64,000 nucleotides of DNA from Ferrimonas balearica (GCF_019802085.1 NZ_JAHVHV010000002.1:62001-126000); one strand, 5' to 3'; counted from the first letter of the stretch, positions 25,121-34,676 are shown. Translations and numbers: made by a program. The notes: a model not told the origin generated them from the sequence alone.

Positions 25121-27694
25121 ATGAAACTCTCCCGCCGATTATTGCTGCTCCTGCTCTGTCTGGCCATCCCGCTGACCATCCTGGCCACCAGTGCGGCGTA
25201 TTGGCTGCTGAGCGACGGCGTGAAGGGCTACGAGCAACGCCGTCAGGCGACCGAGCTGGCCCACATCCAGACCGACTTCGAGCAACAGCTGTCCCAGACC
25301 AAGGGCGAGCTGGTGGCGATCCGCACCGCCCTGGAGGCGGATCACCGCGAGGTGATGGATTACCTGCTGGGCCAGGCCCAGCTGGCGGGCCAGACGGTGC
25401 TGCTGATGAACCACCATGGCGAGCTGCGGCCGCTGATGGCCGGCAATCGGCCGGTGGACGGCGGCACCCAGTCCCTGGTGGAGCTGCTGGACCCCATCCT
25501 CTCGGTGGGCACCTTCCAATTCGAACGCACCGGCTACCTGGCCCTGGAAGCCCAGGTGATGCAGGCCGTGGCCCTGCCCCTGCGCCATCGCAACTGGCGG
25601 GGGGTGATCGCGGTGCGCCTGGTGGACGCCGATGCGCTGGACCAGCTGGCCTATCGCCACAACCAACTGTTGTCGGTCACCATCGAGCCCCTGGCGGCGG
25701 ATGCCCCGGCGGGCCTGGCGCTGAGCAGCTTCCACGGCGCCGCACTGGCGCTCAAGCCGGTGTTCGACACCGCGGCGGTGGAGGATCGCGAGGCCCAGAT
25801 CCTGCGCACCATGCTGGGCTTTGGCGCCCTGCTCATTCTCCTGATGGTGGGGATGTTCCTGGCGTTTCGTCGCACCCTGCTGACGCCGCTGGAGACCCTG
25901 CGCCTGCGCCTGGAGCAGGGGCTGGGCAACAGCAAAAGCAGCCGCCCCCTGCCTCAGGGGGCCGCGGACGAACTGGGCAACCTGGCGGAGCTGTGCAACA
26001 GCCTCTTCGCCGCCCGCCACCATCAGCGTCAGCAGCAGTACGCCATGATGCGCGCCATCAGCGACGCCGTGGTGCTGGTGGATCCCAAGTCCCGAATCGA
26101 ACTGGTCAACCCGGTGGCGGAGCGCCTGCTGGCGGTGGACCACGGGCCGGTACGCCAGTGCACCCTGGCCAGCCTGGTACCCGGAGCGCCGGGCCAGGAG
26201 CTGCACGCGGCGCTGCAGGATCTGCTGCGTTCCGGCCGCATCAGCCTGGATGGGCGGATCCGCATCGCCAAGGAGAGCGGCGCCCAGGTGCTGGAGTACA
26301 ACGCCGTGCGCACCCTGGATGGCGAGGGTCAGACCCTGGGGGCGGTGCTGGTGCTGAGGGACGTCACCCACTCCGAGCAACTCAAGCGCGAGCTGCAGCG
26401 CAAGTCCCAGCGGGACCAGACCACCGGGGTGTTCAACCGCCACACCTTCGAGCAGCGGCTGGAGGAGCTGGAGGGCCAGCCGGGCCAGCACGCCATCTGC
26501 TACATGGATCTCAACCGCTTTAAGCTCATCAACGACAGCTGCGGCCACGAGGCCGGGGACCGCATGCTGCGTGACGTGGCCCAGGAGATGGCCCGGGGCC
26601 TGCGCAAACAGGATTTCCTGGCCCGCATCGGCGGCGACGAGTTTGGCCTTATCATGAAAGACACCTCGGCGCTGGACGCCGCCCGTCTGCTCAAGCAGAT
26701 GATGGAGCGGGTGCAGGGGATCACCCTCTACTGGGACAGCGGCAGCTACAAGGTGGGGATCAGCATCGGCGTGGCCTTCCAGCGTGCCGACGAGCAGCGC
26801 CCGCGGGAGGTGTTCAAGGACGCCGAGATCGCCTGCCACGCCACCAAGGGCAAGGGGGGCGAAAGCCAGATCCACTTCTTCGACTCCCTGGATCAGGACC
26901 TGGCCCACCAGCGCAACGCCCCCCACTGGGCGATGAAGATCAACGAGGCGATCGTCAATGACGATCTGGTGCTCTTCTACCAGCCCATCGAGCCGGTCCA
27001 GGCCGGCGGCAACCGGCGCAAGTGCGAGGTGCTGCTGCGGATCCGCGAGGAGGGCGGGCGGATCCTGGCCCCGGGCCAATTCATCGCCGCGGCGGAGCGC
27101 TTCAACCTGATGCCGGCGGTGGACAAGGCGGTGATCCGCAAAAGCTTCGAGTGGCTGGCCCGCAACCGCCACCTGTGGGACACCCAGGTACTCTCCATCA
27201 ACCTCTCCGGCACCACCCTCTCCAGCGGTGGCCTGGTGGCCTACATCGACGAGATGTGCGGCCTCTACCGGGTGCCGCCGGAAACCATCTGCTTCGAGGT
27301 CACGGAGACCGCCGCCATCGCCAACGAGAGCCGGGCACTGGAGATCCTCCACGCCCTGCGTCGCCGCGGCTTCGCCTTTGCCCTGGACGACTTCGGCTCC
27401 GGTTTTGCCTCCTACGGCTACCTGCGTCAGCTGCCGGTGGATTACGTCAAGATCGACGGCTGCTTCGTCCGCAACCTGGCCAGCAACGCCAAGGACTACG
27501 CCATCGTCAAATCGATCCACGATGTGTGCCGGGTGATGGGAATCGAAACCGTGGCGGAGTTTGTTGAGGACCAGGAGACCCTGTCCCGCCTGAAGGCGAT
27601 CGGCGTCAACTACGCCCAGGGGTACGGCATCGGCCGGCCCAAGGACCTGGAGAGCTACCGGCCGGTGCCGGTGGAGGACGAAGTCCACGCCTGA
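25121..27694 (+). CDS. pdeB: Membrane GGDEF/EAL protein, PdeB-like c-di-GMP phosphodiesterase
   Basis: 857 residues. TM1 is at about residues 8-32 and TM2 at about 227-248 (MLGFGALLILLMVGMFLAFR), enclosing a periplasmic sensor region. A HAMP-like stretch and a PAS domain follow. The GGDEF motif at 504-508 is intact, and the EAL signature appears as EVLLR at 636-640, a variant common in active phosphodiesterases, with DDFGSGFASYGYLRQLPVDY further on. Position after hemE and before an SDR gene matches, from memory, PdeB of Shewanella oneidensis, which degrades c-di-GMP. The orthology is inferred. Confidence 0.82.
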   Translation: MKLSRRLLLLLLCLAIPLTILATSAAYWLLSDGVKGYEQRRQATELAHIQTDFEQQLSQTKGELVAIRTALEADHREVMDYLLGQAQLAGQTVLLMNHHGELRPLMAGNRPVDGGTQSLVELLDPILSVGTFQFERTGYLALEAQVMQAVALPLRHRNWRGVIAVRLVDADALDQLAYRHNQLLSVTIEPLAADAPAGLALSSFHGAALALKPVFDTAAVEDREAQILRTMLGFGALLILLMVGMFLAFRRTLLTPLETLRLRLEQGLGNSKSSRPLPQGAADELGNLAELCNSLFAARHHQRQQQYAMMRAISDAVVLVDPKSRIELVNPVAERLLAVDHGPVRQCTLASLVPGAPGQELHAALQDLLRSGRISLDGRIRIAKESGAQVLEYNAVRTLDGEGQTLGAVLVLRDVTHSEQLKRELQRKSQRDQTTGVFNRHTFEQRLEELEGQPGQHAICYMDLNRFKLINDSCGHEAGDRMLRDVAQEMARGLRKQDFLARIGGDEFGLIMKDTSALDAARLLKQMMERVQGITLYWDSGSYKVGISIGVAFQRADEQRPREVFKDAEIACHATKGKGGESQIHFFDSLDQDLAHQRNAPHWAMKINEAIVNDDLVLFYQPIEPVQAGGNRRKCEVLLRIREEGGRILAPGQFIAAAERFNLMPAVDKAVIRKSFEWLARNRHLWDTQVLSINLSGTTLSSGGLVAYIDEMCGLYRVPPETICFEVTETAAIANESRALEILHALRRRGFAFALDDFGSGFASYGYLRQLPVDYVKIDGCFVRNLASNAKDYAIVKSIHDVCRVMGIETVAEFVEDQETLSRLKAIGVNYAQGYGIGRPKDLESYRPVPVEDEVHA

Positions 27695-27710
27695 GGGCCC
27701 AGCTCAGTTC

Positions 27711-27738
27711 AACGCGGTGCCTCAGGCGCCGCGTTTTT
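27711..27738 (+). terminator. Terminator between pdeB and the SDR gene
   Basis: AACGCGGTGCC and GGCGCCGCGTT pair around loop TCA, followed by five Ts, 16 bases after the pdeB stop. Confidence 0.7.
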
Positions 27739-27755
27739 GCTTCAAGGAGGAGTGT

Positions 27756-28541
27756 ATGGAAGGAAAGGTGGTGCTGTTGACCGGCGCGTCCGAGGGGATC
27801 GGTCGGGCCCTGGCCCAGTCCCTGAGCGCCCAGGGGGCCCGGCTGATGCTGGTGGCCCGAAATCGGGAACGGCTGGAGGCGCTGGTGGCCGAGCTGCCCG
27901 GCGAGGCGATGGCCTACCCGCTGGATCTGACCGAGTTTGAGCGGCTGCCGCAGCTGGTGGCCGACACCCTGGCCCACTTTGGCCGGCTGGACATCGCCCT
28001 GCTCAACGCCGGCGTCACCATGTGGAGCACGGTGGCGGAGCTTGAGGATCTCTCGGTGCTGGATAGGGTGATGCGGGTCAACTACCTGGCCAATGCTCAC
28101 CTGGCCCATGCGGTGCTGCCGGCCCTGCAGCAAAGCCGGGGCCAGTACGCCGTGGTCTCCTCGCTGACCGGCTTGACCGGGGTGCCCACCCGCAGCGGCT
28201 ACTGCGCCTCCAAGCACGCGGTGATGGGGTTTTTCGAAGCCCTGCGCGTCGAGTTGCGGGGCAGCGGCGTAGACGTCACCCTGCTCTGCCCCGATTTCGT
28301 GGTCACCCAAACCCACAAGCGGGCCATGGGAGCGGATGGGTCGCCCCTGGGCCAGAGTCCGATGCAGGAGGGCAAGATCATGACCGCCGAGCAGTGCGCC
28401 GAAAAGATGCTCCGGGCCATCGAGGGGCGTCAGCGCCTCTGGCTGGGTTCCTGGCGCGGCCGGCTGGGGCGCTGGCTTAAGCTGCTGGCTCCCGGTGTGA
28501 TTGATCGCATGGCGTCGCGGGCGATCGCCCGGCGTCATTGA
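27756..28541 (+). CDS. Short-chain dehydrogenase/reductase
   Basis: 261 residues. A classical SDR with the cofactor motif TGASEGIG, the structural motif LNAGV, a catalytic Ser in VVSSLTG and the YCASK motif. The Arg after the first strand (VARNRERL) suggests NADP(H) preference. The ATG at 27756 is preceded by a near-perfect AAGGAGG. The C-terminus is basic (RGRLGRWLKLLAPGVIDRM), possibly membrane-associated. The substrate is unknown. It overlaps the convergent patatin gene by 65 bases. Confidence 0.9.
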   Translation: MEGKVVLLTGASEGIGRALAQSLSAQGARLMLVARNRERLEALVAELPGEAMAYPLDLTEFERLPQLVADTLAHFGRLDIALLNAGVTMWSTVAELEDLSVLDRVMRVNYLANAHLAHAVLPALQQSRGQYAVVSSLTGLTGVPTRSGYCASKHAVMGFFEALRVELRGSGVDVTLLCPDFVVTQTHKRAMGADGSPLGQSPMQEGKIMTAEQCAEKMLRAIEGRQRLWLGSWRGRLGRWLKLLAPGVIDRMASRAIARRH

Positions 28542-29388
28542 GCGCTTCCCAGGCCCGCACGGCCTCCTCTCCCGCTGCCAGGCCCTGCTCATAGGCCCGC
28601 TGCAAGGCTTTGGGCTCGCGGGTCAGGCGGCCGATGGCAAAGTCGTCCGGCGGACACAGCTCGATGATCTCCACCCCCTCAGGCGGGTTGCGGATCAGCT
28701 CCAGCGTGGCGTTGTAGCGCTGGGCCCGCGCCAGCAGGGGTGGGATCAGCGCCGGGGTCTTGCGGTTCATCGCTTTGACCAGGGCGGGAATGCGGGGGGG
28801 CGTCTTGCGGTAGTGGGCGCTTTGGCTGCGCAGCACCAATATCCGTTTGGCCCCGCGACGGATCGCCTCTGCCACCGGGATCGCATCCGCGACGCCACCA
28901 TCGACATAGTTCCCCGACGGCAGCGTCACCCCACCCCGGTAGGCCAGAGGCATGGCGCTGCTGGCCTTCAGGGTCTCATTGAGCAAAGGCAGCGCGGGCC
29001 GGTGGTATTCCGCCTCGCCGCTGGCGCTGTTGGTGAGGGTGATAAAGTAGGGGCGCTGCTCCGCCTGGAGGGTGTCCCAGTCGATGGGCAGCTCCCTCAA
29101 GCTGATCTCCCACAACCAGTCGAGATCGATCAGGTGCTTGCCCAGGGCAAAGCGACCCGGGGTGACAAAGGGGGGGCGGCAGCTGTAGTCGAGGTAGACC
29201 TTGTGGTTGCGCCCGGGCATCCGAGCCAGGAAGGACGCCAGGTTGGTGGTGCCGGCGGAGACCGCCCAGAAGCTGTCGAAGGGGTCAAAGCCCGTCTCGA
29301 GAAAGTGATCGAGCACGCCGCAGGCGAAGATCCCGCGCATGGCGCCCCCTTCGACGATCAGCGCCCTTGGTCCCACATGCTCCGTCAT
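28477..29388 (-). CDS. Patatin-like phospholipase, YjjU family
   Basis: 303 residues. The oxyanion-hole segment EGGAMRGIFACGVLDHFLE begins near residue 13, the nucleophile motif is AVSAG, and the catalytic Asp is in VDGGVADAIP. The ser-asp dyad is therefore present, but the first Gly of the usual GxSxG is Ala. E. coli YjjU aligns along most of the length. The product is probably a cytoplasmic or membrane-bound lipid acyl hydrolase. A good site GGGAGG precedes ATG 29388. Its 3' end overlaps the convergent SDR gene. Confidence 0.85.
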   Translation of the reverse strand: MTEHVGPRALIVEGGAMRGIFACGVLDHFLETGFDPFDSFWAVSAGTTNLASFLARMPGRNHKVYLDYSCRPPFVTPGRFALGKHLIDLDWLWEISLRELPIDWDTLQAEQRPYFITLTNSASGEAEYHRPALPLLNETLKASSAMPLAYRGGVTLPSGNYVDGGVADAIPVAEAIRRGAKRILVLRSQSAHYRKTPPRIPALVKAMNRKTPALIPPLLARAQRYNATLELIRNPPEGVEIIELCPPDDFAIGRLTREPKALQRAYEQGLAAGEEAVRAWEALNDAGRSPATPCDQSHREPAA

Positions 29389-29556
29389 CCCTACCTCCCT
29401 CTCCTTGGCGTTCTGAGCAAAGGACTACTCTATCCAATGGAGGGGTAGGCTGGCCAATGGCCCTGCCCGAATTGAGTGAATTTTAAACATCGCGGTGGCG
29501 CAGCCAACCTGCTACAATCCGCCGCCCCGGGCCTCCCCGGGAGAGATGAGGTGCCC

Positions 29557-31848
29557 ATGATCCAGACCCCCGAGACCAAGCTGTTCGACCATCCCAAGTT
29601 CTGGGCCGAGTGTTTCGGTCCGGCGCCCTTTTTGCCCACCTCCCGCAAGGAGATGGCCAAGCTGGGCTGGGACAGTTGCGACATCGTGCTGGTGACCGGG
29701 GACGCCTACGTGGATCACCCCAGCTTCGGCATGGCGGTGATCGGCCGCATGCTGGAGTCCCAGGGGTTCCGGGTGGGGATCATCGACCAGCCCGACTGGC
29801 AGTCCAAGGACGCCTTTATGGCGCTGGGCAAACCGAACCTGTTCTTCGGCGTCACCGCGGGCAACATGGACTCGATGATCAACCACTACACCGCCGACCG
29901 GCGGTTGCGCCACGACGACGCCTACACCCCGGATAACGTCCACGGCAAGCGGCCGGATCGGGCCACCTTGGTCTACACCCAGCGCTGCAAAGAGGCCTAC
30001 AAGGAGGTGCCGGTGATCCTCGGGGGGATCGAGGCCAGCCTGCGTCGCATCGCCCATTACGATTATTGGTCCGATAAGGTGCGTCGCAGCGTGCTGTTCG
30101 ACGCCAAGGCGGATCTGCTGGTCTACGGCAACGCCGAGCGGCCGCTGATCGAGGTGGCCCATCGACTGGCCAACGGCGAGGAGGTGAAGGCCATCCGTGA
30201 CGTGCGGGGGACGGCCTTTCTGACCCGGGACGCCCTGCCGGGCTGGTCCGGGCTCAACTCCACCACCCTGGACACCCCGGGCAAGATCGATCCCATCCCC
30301 AACCCCTACGGGGCGGACGACATGGGCTGCGAGCTGGGCAGCAAGTTCGACGATGCGCCGGCCAACCAGAGCGCCCAGCCCATCGAGGTGAAGCCGGTCA
30401 ACGCCGGTCGCAAGCCCAAGCCCTGGGAGAAGCAGTACATCCTGCTGCCGGCCTACGACCAGGTGCGGGCGGACAAGGTGCTCTACGCCCACACCTCGCG
30501 GATCTTCCACCTGGAGACCAACCCCGGCTGCGCCCGGGCGCTGATGCAGCGCCACGGCGACCGTCACGTCTGGCTCAATCCGCCGGCGATCCCGCTGGAG
30601 ACCGACGAGATGGATGGGGTGTTCGGCCTGCCCTACGCCCGGGTGCCGCACCCCAAATACGGCAGCAAGAAGATCCCCGCCTACGACATGATCAAGACCT
30701 CCATCAACATCATGCGGGGCTGCTTCGGCGGCTGCTCCTTCTGCTCCATCACCGAGCACGAGGGCCGGATCATCCAAAGCCGCAGCCAGGCCTCCATCCT
30801 GGAGGAGATTGAGCAGATCAAGGAGAAGGTGCCGGGCTTTACCGGGGTGATCTCCGATCTGGGCGGGCCCACCGCCAACATGTACCAACTGCGCTGCAAA
30901 AGCCCCAAGGCGGAGGCCACCTGCCGTCGGCTGTCCTGCATCTACCCGGACATCTGCGGCCATATGGACACCGACCACACGCCCACCATCGAGCTCTACC
31001 AGGCGGCGCGTAAGATCCCGGGGGTCAAGAAGATCCTCATCGCTTCCGGGGTGCGCTACGACCTGGCGGTGGAGGATCCCCGCTACGTCCGGGAGCTGGC
31101 CCAGCACCACGTGGGGGGCTACCTGAAGATCGCCCCGGAGCACACCGAGGAGGGGCCCCTGTCGGTGATGATGAAGCCGGGCATGGGCAGCTACTACCGC
31201 TTCAAGCAGCTGTTTGACCAGTACTCCAAGGAGGCGGGCAAGGAGCAGTACCTGATCCCCTACTTCATCTCCGCCCACCCGGGCACCACGGATGAGGACA
31301 TGGTGCACCTGGCCCAGTGGCTCAAGCAGAACAACTTCAAGCTGGACCAGGTGCAGAACTTCTACCCCTCGCCCCTGGCCAACGCCACCACGGTCTGGCA
31401 CACCCAGAAAAACTCCCTGCGCAAGGTGAGCCACGACAGCGAGACGGTGCCGGTGGCCAAAGGGGGGCGCCAACGTCGCCTGCACAAGGCGCTGCTGCGC
31501 TACCACGATCCGGACAACTGGCCCATCATCCGCGAGGCGCTCCAGGCCATGGGGCTCGGCAAACTCATCGGCACCAGCGCCAACTGCCTGGTGCCGCCGG
31601 AGGGGCGGGGGGATCGCCGCCGCGGTGGGCCCGGTCGTCCGGCGCTGACCAAACACAGCGGCACGGGCCAGTTCAAACCGCGGGCCCTGCCGGGCAAGAT
31701 CAAGCCCGGTGGCCAGGGGAAATCCGGCGGTCAGGGCAAGGCGGGACAGGGCAAGAGCGGTGCCAAGGGTCAGGGTACGGGCGCCAGCCGGGGCAAGGCC
31801 AGCGGCAGTGGCCGACCGACCCAGGGGCCGAAACGGCACCGTAAATAG
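29557..31848 (+). CDS. ygiQ: YgiQ family radical SAM protein
   Basis: 763 residues, close to full-length agreement with E. coli YgiQ. The radical-SAM cluster motif is CFGGCSFC, inside [20 protein letters not shown]. An N-terminal cobalamin-binding-like domain precedes it ([20 protein letters not shown]). The reaction is not established for this family. The last 80 residues or so are an unusual low-complexity tail built from Gly, Lys, Gln and Ser (for example [18 protein letters not shown]), probably disordered and possibly RNA-binding. ATG 29557 has GAGG six bases upstream and matches the family start. Confidence 0.93.
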   Translation: MIQTPETKLFDHPKFWAECFGPAPFLPTSRKEMAKLGWDSCDIVLVTGDAYVDHPSFGMAVIGRMLESQGFRVGIIDQPDWQSKDAFMALGKPNLFFGVTAGNMDSMINHYTADRRLRHDDAYTPDNVHGKRPDRATLVYTQRCKEAYKEVPVILGGIEASLRRIAHYDYWSDKVRRSVLFDAKADLLVYGNAERPLIEVAHRLANGEEVKAIRDVRGTAFLTRDALPGWSGLNSTTLDTPGKIDPIPNPYGADDMGCELGSKFDDAPANQSAQPIEVKPVNAGRKPKPWEKQYILLPAYDQVRADKVLYAHTSRIFHLETNPGCARALMQRHGDRHVWLNPPAIPLETDEMDGVFGLPYARVPHPKYGSKKIPAYDMIKTSINIMRGCFGGCSFCSITEHEGRIIQSRSQASILEEIEQIKEKVPGFTGVISDLGGPTANMYQLRCKSPKAEATCRRLSCIYPDICGHMDTDHTPTIELYQAARKIPGVKKILIASGVRYDLAVEDPRYVRELAQHHVGGYLKIAPEHTEEGPLSVMMKPGMGSYYRFKQLFDQYSKEAGKEQYLIPYFISAHPGTTDEDMVHLAQWLKQNNFKLDQVQNFYPSPLANATTVWHTQKNSLRKVSHDSETVPVAKGGRQRRLHKALLRYHDPDNWPIIREALQAMGLGKLIGTSANCLVPPEGRGDRRRGGPGRPALTKHSGTGQFKPRALPGKIKPGGQGKSGGQGKAGQGKSGAKGQGTGASRGKASGSGRPTQGPKRHRK

Positions 31849-31877
31849 AAAACGGGGCGCGCTGCGCCCCGTTTTTG
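31849..31877. terminator. Bidirectional terminator between ygiQ and phaJ
   Basis: ACGGGGCGC / GCGCCCCGT stem with A and T tracts on the two sides, immediately after the ygiQ stop and 14 bases past phaJ on the other strand. Confidence 0.85.
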
Positions 31878-31890
31878 CGTTCTCATTCCC

Positions 31891-32283
31891 TCAGACCTTC
31901 ACGACGGCTTCGCCCTGGACGCAGGGCTGGCCCTGGCTGTTGAGTACCTCGGTCACCAGGGTGACGATGGGCTTGTCCTCCCGCACCTGGGCGACGGTCA
32001 CCCGGGCGGTCACCTCTTCTCCCACCAACACCGGGCGGACAAACTTCAGCGTCTGGCCCAGGTAGATGGTGCCCTCACCGGGCAGATGCTGCCCCAGCAG
32101 GCCCGACAGCAGGCTGGAGAGCAGGATCCCATGGACGATGGGGCCGCCGAAGGGGGTCTGGGCGGCAAAGTCCGGGTCCAGGTGGATGGGGTTGCGATCC
32201 TCCGACAGCTCGGCAAAGGCGGCCACCTCGTCGGGGCCAAACACCTTCTGGATCTGGGCACTCTGCCCTTGCGCGAGGCTCAT
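31891..32283 (-). CDS. phaJ: MaoC-type (R)-specific enoyl-CoA hydratase
   Basis: 130 residues, a single hot-dog domain. The catalytic Asp and His lie in EDRNPIHLD, followed by FGGPIVHGIL, the typical PhaJ pattern. The enzyme would hydrate trans-2-enoyl-CoA from beta-oxidation to (R)-3-hydroxyacyl-CoA, the monomer used by PHA synthase. The ATG overlaps the phaC stop in ATGA, so the two are translationally coupled and the function is strongly supported by context. Confidence 0.88.
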   Translation of the reverse strand: MSLAQGQSAQIQKVFGPDEVAAFAELSEDRNPIHLDPDFAAQTPFGGPIVHGILLSSLLSGLLGQHLPGEGTIYLGQTLKFVRPVLVGEEVTARVTVAQVREDKPIVTLVTEVLNSQGQPCVQGEAVVKV

Positions 32284-34046
32284 GCCGCCTCCCCATCGTC
32301 AACGGGGTTCAGGCGCACCCGGACGTAGTCGCCGGGGGCGGCGGCCAGGCCGGTGTCCGGGACCCGGGCCGGCACCGGCTCGGCGCCGGGCTGGGCCTTG
32401 AGCCAGGCGTCCCAATGGGGCCACCAGGAGCCCTCCTGGTGCTCGGCGCCGTCCAGCCAGGCTTCCGGGTTGTCCGCCAGGGGGCCCACGTAGTGGCCGT
32501 ACTTGCCGCCGGGGGGATTGATGATGCCGGCGATGTGGCCCGACTCCCCCAGCACAAAGGTGCGCTCGCCCCCCAGCTGCTGCATCCCCAGGTAGGTGCC
32601 TTGCCACAGGGCGATGTGGTCGTCCACGGTGGAGACGAAGTAGCTGGGCACGGTGATTTTGCTCAGATCCAGCTTGGTGCCCCGCACGCTGAAGGTGCGC
32701 GGCTGAACCAGGGTGTTCTCCAGGTAGAACTGGCGCAGCATGGTGGAGTGGGTGGGGCCGGCGACGTTGGTGCTGTCGCAGTTCCAGTGCAGCAGATCGA
32801 AGGCCATGGGGCTCTGCCCCTTGAGGTAGCCGTCGATGTAGTAGTTCCAGTAGAGGTTGTTCTCCCGCAGCAGCGAGAAGGTCACCGCCAGCTGGCGGCC
32901 GTCCATCAGCCCGGTTTCCGCGTTTTGCGCCTCCATGGCGCTGACCACCTCCTCGTTGATGAAGGCCCCCAGCTCACCGGGGCGGCTGAAGTCGAGGATG
33001 GTGGTGAACAGGGTGGCGGACTTGATCCGCTGTTTCATTCGTCGTGCCGCCAGGTAGGCCATGGTGCAGCTGAGCAGGGTGCCGCCGATGCAGTAGCCCA
33101 CGGCGTTGACCTCCCGCTCGCCGGTGGCGGCCTCCACCGCGTCCAGGGCGGCCAGCAGGCCATCCACCACATAGTCCTCGAAATCCACCTGGGTGTGGCG
33201 CTGGTCCGGGTTGGCCCAGGAGATCATGAACACCGTGTGGCCCTGGTCCACCAGGTACTTGGCCAGGGAGTTCTCCGGTCGCAGATCGAGGATGTAGTAC
33301 TTGTTGACGAAGGGCGGGACGATCAGCAGCGGCCGCTTGGCCACGGTGTCGGTGGTGGGGGCGTACTGGATCAGCTCAAACAGCGGCGCCCGGTGCACCA
33401 CCCGGCCGGGGGTGGAGGCCAGATCTCGGCCCAGCTGGAACACCGACTCGTCGGTCATGCTGACATTGAGGGTGCCGGCGCTGCGGCCCATGTCCTGGGC
33501 CAGCTGACGGATCCCCTGCAGCAGGTTCTCGCCGCCGCTTTCCAGCGTCAGCTTCAGCAGTTCCGGGTTGGAGGCCAGGAAGTTGCTGGGGGCCAGGGCG
33601 TTGACCATCTGGCGGGTGAAAAAGCGCAGCCGGTCCCGCTGGGCGGGTTCCAGATCCGGGATCCGGTCAATGCTCGCCAGCATCTGCTTGGCGGTCAGCA
33701 GGTAGGACTGCTTGATGTAGTCATACCAGGGGTGCTCCTGCCACTGGCTGTCGCGGAAGCGACGGTCGCCCCGCTCCGGCTCCACCATGGGAGCCACCTC
33801 CTGGCCCGCCTGCTTGAGCATGGCGTTCTGAAACAGCAGCAGCTGGGACTGCCACCAGTCCATCTGCTGCTGCAGCATCTCCCCCGGATCCTCCATCCCC
33901 TTGTTGAGCGCCTGGGACAGGTCGTCCACCTGGGTCTGGAACAGGGCCTTGCTGGTGTGCTGGCCCTGCTTGGCGGCCAAGTCAAACAGCTGCTCGTTGC
34001 AGCGCATCAGGCTTTCCAGCAGCTGCTGGTAGCTTCCCGAACTCAT
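32280..34046 (-). CDS. phaC: Class I poly(3-hydroxyalkanoate) synthase
   Basis: 588 residues, the class I length. The lipase-like box is GYCIGG with the catalytic Cys; catalytic Asp is in NCDSTN and His in ESGHIAG. The N-terminal region contains the conserved FFTRQMVNALAPSNFLASNP. It polymerises (R)-3-hydroxyacyl-CoA into storage granules. ATG 34046 follows AAAGGAG. The operon is only phaC-phaJ: phaA, phaB, phasin and phaR are not in the window, suggesting monomers come from fatty-acid oxidation. Confidence 0.95.
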   Translation of the reverse strand: MSSGSYQQLLESLMRCNEQLFDLAAKQGQHTSKALFQTQVDDLSQALNKGMEDPGEMLQQQMDWWQSQLLLFQNAMLKQAGQEVAPMVEPERGDRRFRDSQWQEHPWYDYIKQSYLLTAKQMLASIDRIPDLEPAQRDRLRFFTRQMVNALAPSNFLASNPELLKLTLESGGENLLQGIRQLAQDMGRSAGTLNVSMTDESVFQLGRDLASTPGRVVHRAPLFELIQYAPTTDTVAKRPLLIVPPFVNKYYILDLRPENSLAKYLVDQGHTVFMISWANPDQRHTQVDFEDYVVDGLLAALDAVEAATGEREVNAVGYCIGGTLLSCTMAYLAARRMKQRIKSATLFTTILDFSRPGELGAFINEEVVSAMEAQNAETGLMDGRQLAVTFSLLRENNLYWNYYIDGYLKGQSPMAFDLLHWNCDSTNVAGPTHSTMLRQFYLENTLVQPRTFSVRGTKLDLSKITVPSYFVSTVDDHIALWQGTYLGMQQLGGERTFVLGESGHIAGIINPPGGKYGHYVGPLADNPEAWLDGAEHQEGSWWPHWDAWLKAQPGAEPVPARVPDTGLAAAPGDYVRVRLNPVDDGEAA

Positions 34047-34253
34047 AGCGACTCCTTTGCGGATGGGCGGGGACGTCGTGGCCCCGCGGACACTCTCGGC
34101 GCTCAGGTTAGTGGGCGAAAATGACAGCGCCTTGACGATATTATGAGCATATTGTGCGCCGCACAAGAAGCTAGACCAAGGTGTTATCGGGCGATAACCG
34201 GATTGAATTGATCACAGTTCAGGCCTTGGGGCAGTCTGTCATGACATTGTCAT

Positions 34254-34281
34254 TTGACATGCGGCAAAACGCATATATGAT
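34254..34281 (+). promoter_or_regulatory. arsR operon promoter
   Basis: Perfect -35 TTGACA (34254-34259) and TATGAT (34276-34281) with a 16-base spacer. The -10 lies inside the left arm and centre of the inverted repeat at 34262-34303. Confidence 0.7.
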
Positions 34282-34303
34282 TTCAGTTATATCTGTTTTT
34301 CCG
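34262..34303 (+). promoter_or_regulatory. ArsR operator-like inverted repeat
   Basis: Left arm CGGCAAAACGCATATATG (34262-34279) and right arm GTTATATCTGTTTTTCCG (34286-34303) are imperfect inverted repeats (13 of 18 positions pair) around a 6-base centre. They cover the -10 and the start of transcription, where an ArsR/SmtB dimer would repress. Confidence 0.6.
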
Positions 34304-34319
34304 TATGTGAGAGGTGGCC

Positions 34320-34667
34320 ATGAACAGCCCCGTTGCCCTGCTGAAGGGCCTGTCCGACGAAACCCGGCTCAAGATCCTGATGCTGATCCAGCAGGAGGAG
34401 GAGCTGTGTGTCTGCGAGCTGACCTGTGCCCTGGACGAGAGTCAGCCCAAGATCTCCCGCCACCTGGCCCGCCTGCGTGCCGATGGCCTGCTGGAGGACA
34501 CCCGCCGGGGCCAATGGGTGTTCTACCGCCTGGCCACGCTGCCCGCCTGGGTGACCGATACCCTGTCCGGCGCGGCGGCCAGTCAACCGGCCTTCCTGGC
34601 CCCCTGCACCGAACGCCTGGCCAACATGGGGGACCGCCCCCAGCGCCAGCAAAGCTGCTGCGCCTGA
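34320..34667 (+). CDS. arsR: Arsenite-responsive repressor, ArsR/SmtB family
   Basis: 115 residues, a winged-helix repressor released from DNA by As(III). The recognition helix is in ESQPKISRHLARLRADGLL. Metal-binding Cys residues are C30, C32 and C36 in CVCELTC; in E. coli ArsR the third Cys is one residue closer. C30 and C32 correspond to the essential pair. ATG 34320 lies 5 bases after GAGAGG; an in-frame GTG at 34314 overlaps that site and is unlikely. It is first gene of a five-gene arsenic operon. Confidence 0.95.
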   Translation: MNSPVALLKGLSDETRLKILMLIQQEEELCVCELTCALDESQPKISRHLARLRADGLLEDTRRGQWVFYRLATLPAWVTDTLSGAAASQPAFLAPCTERLANMGDRPQRQQSCCA

Positions 34668-34676
34668 GGAGGGAGT

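Larger units (their letters stand above)
34047..34319. other. Divergent phaC-arsR control region
   Basis: 273 bases without a gene. The right part carries the arsR promoter and a large inverted repeat. A 13-base perfect palindrome ATGACATTGTCAT sits at 34241-34253, directly upstream of the arsR -35. The left part must hold the phaC promoter, for which I see no clear hexamers. Confidence 0.6.
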
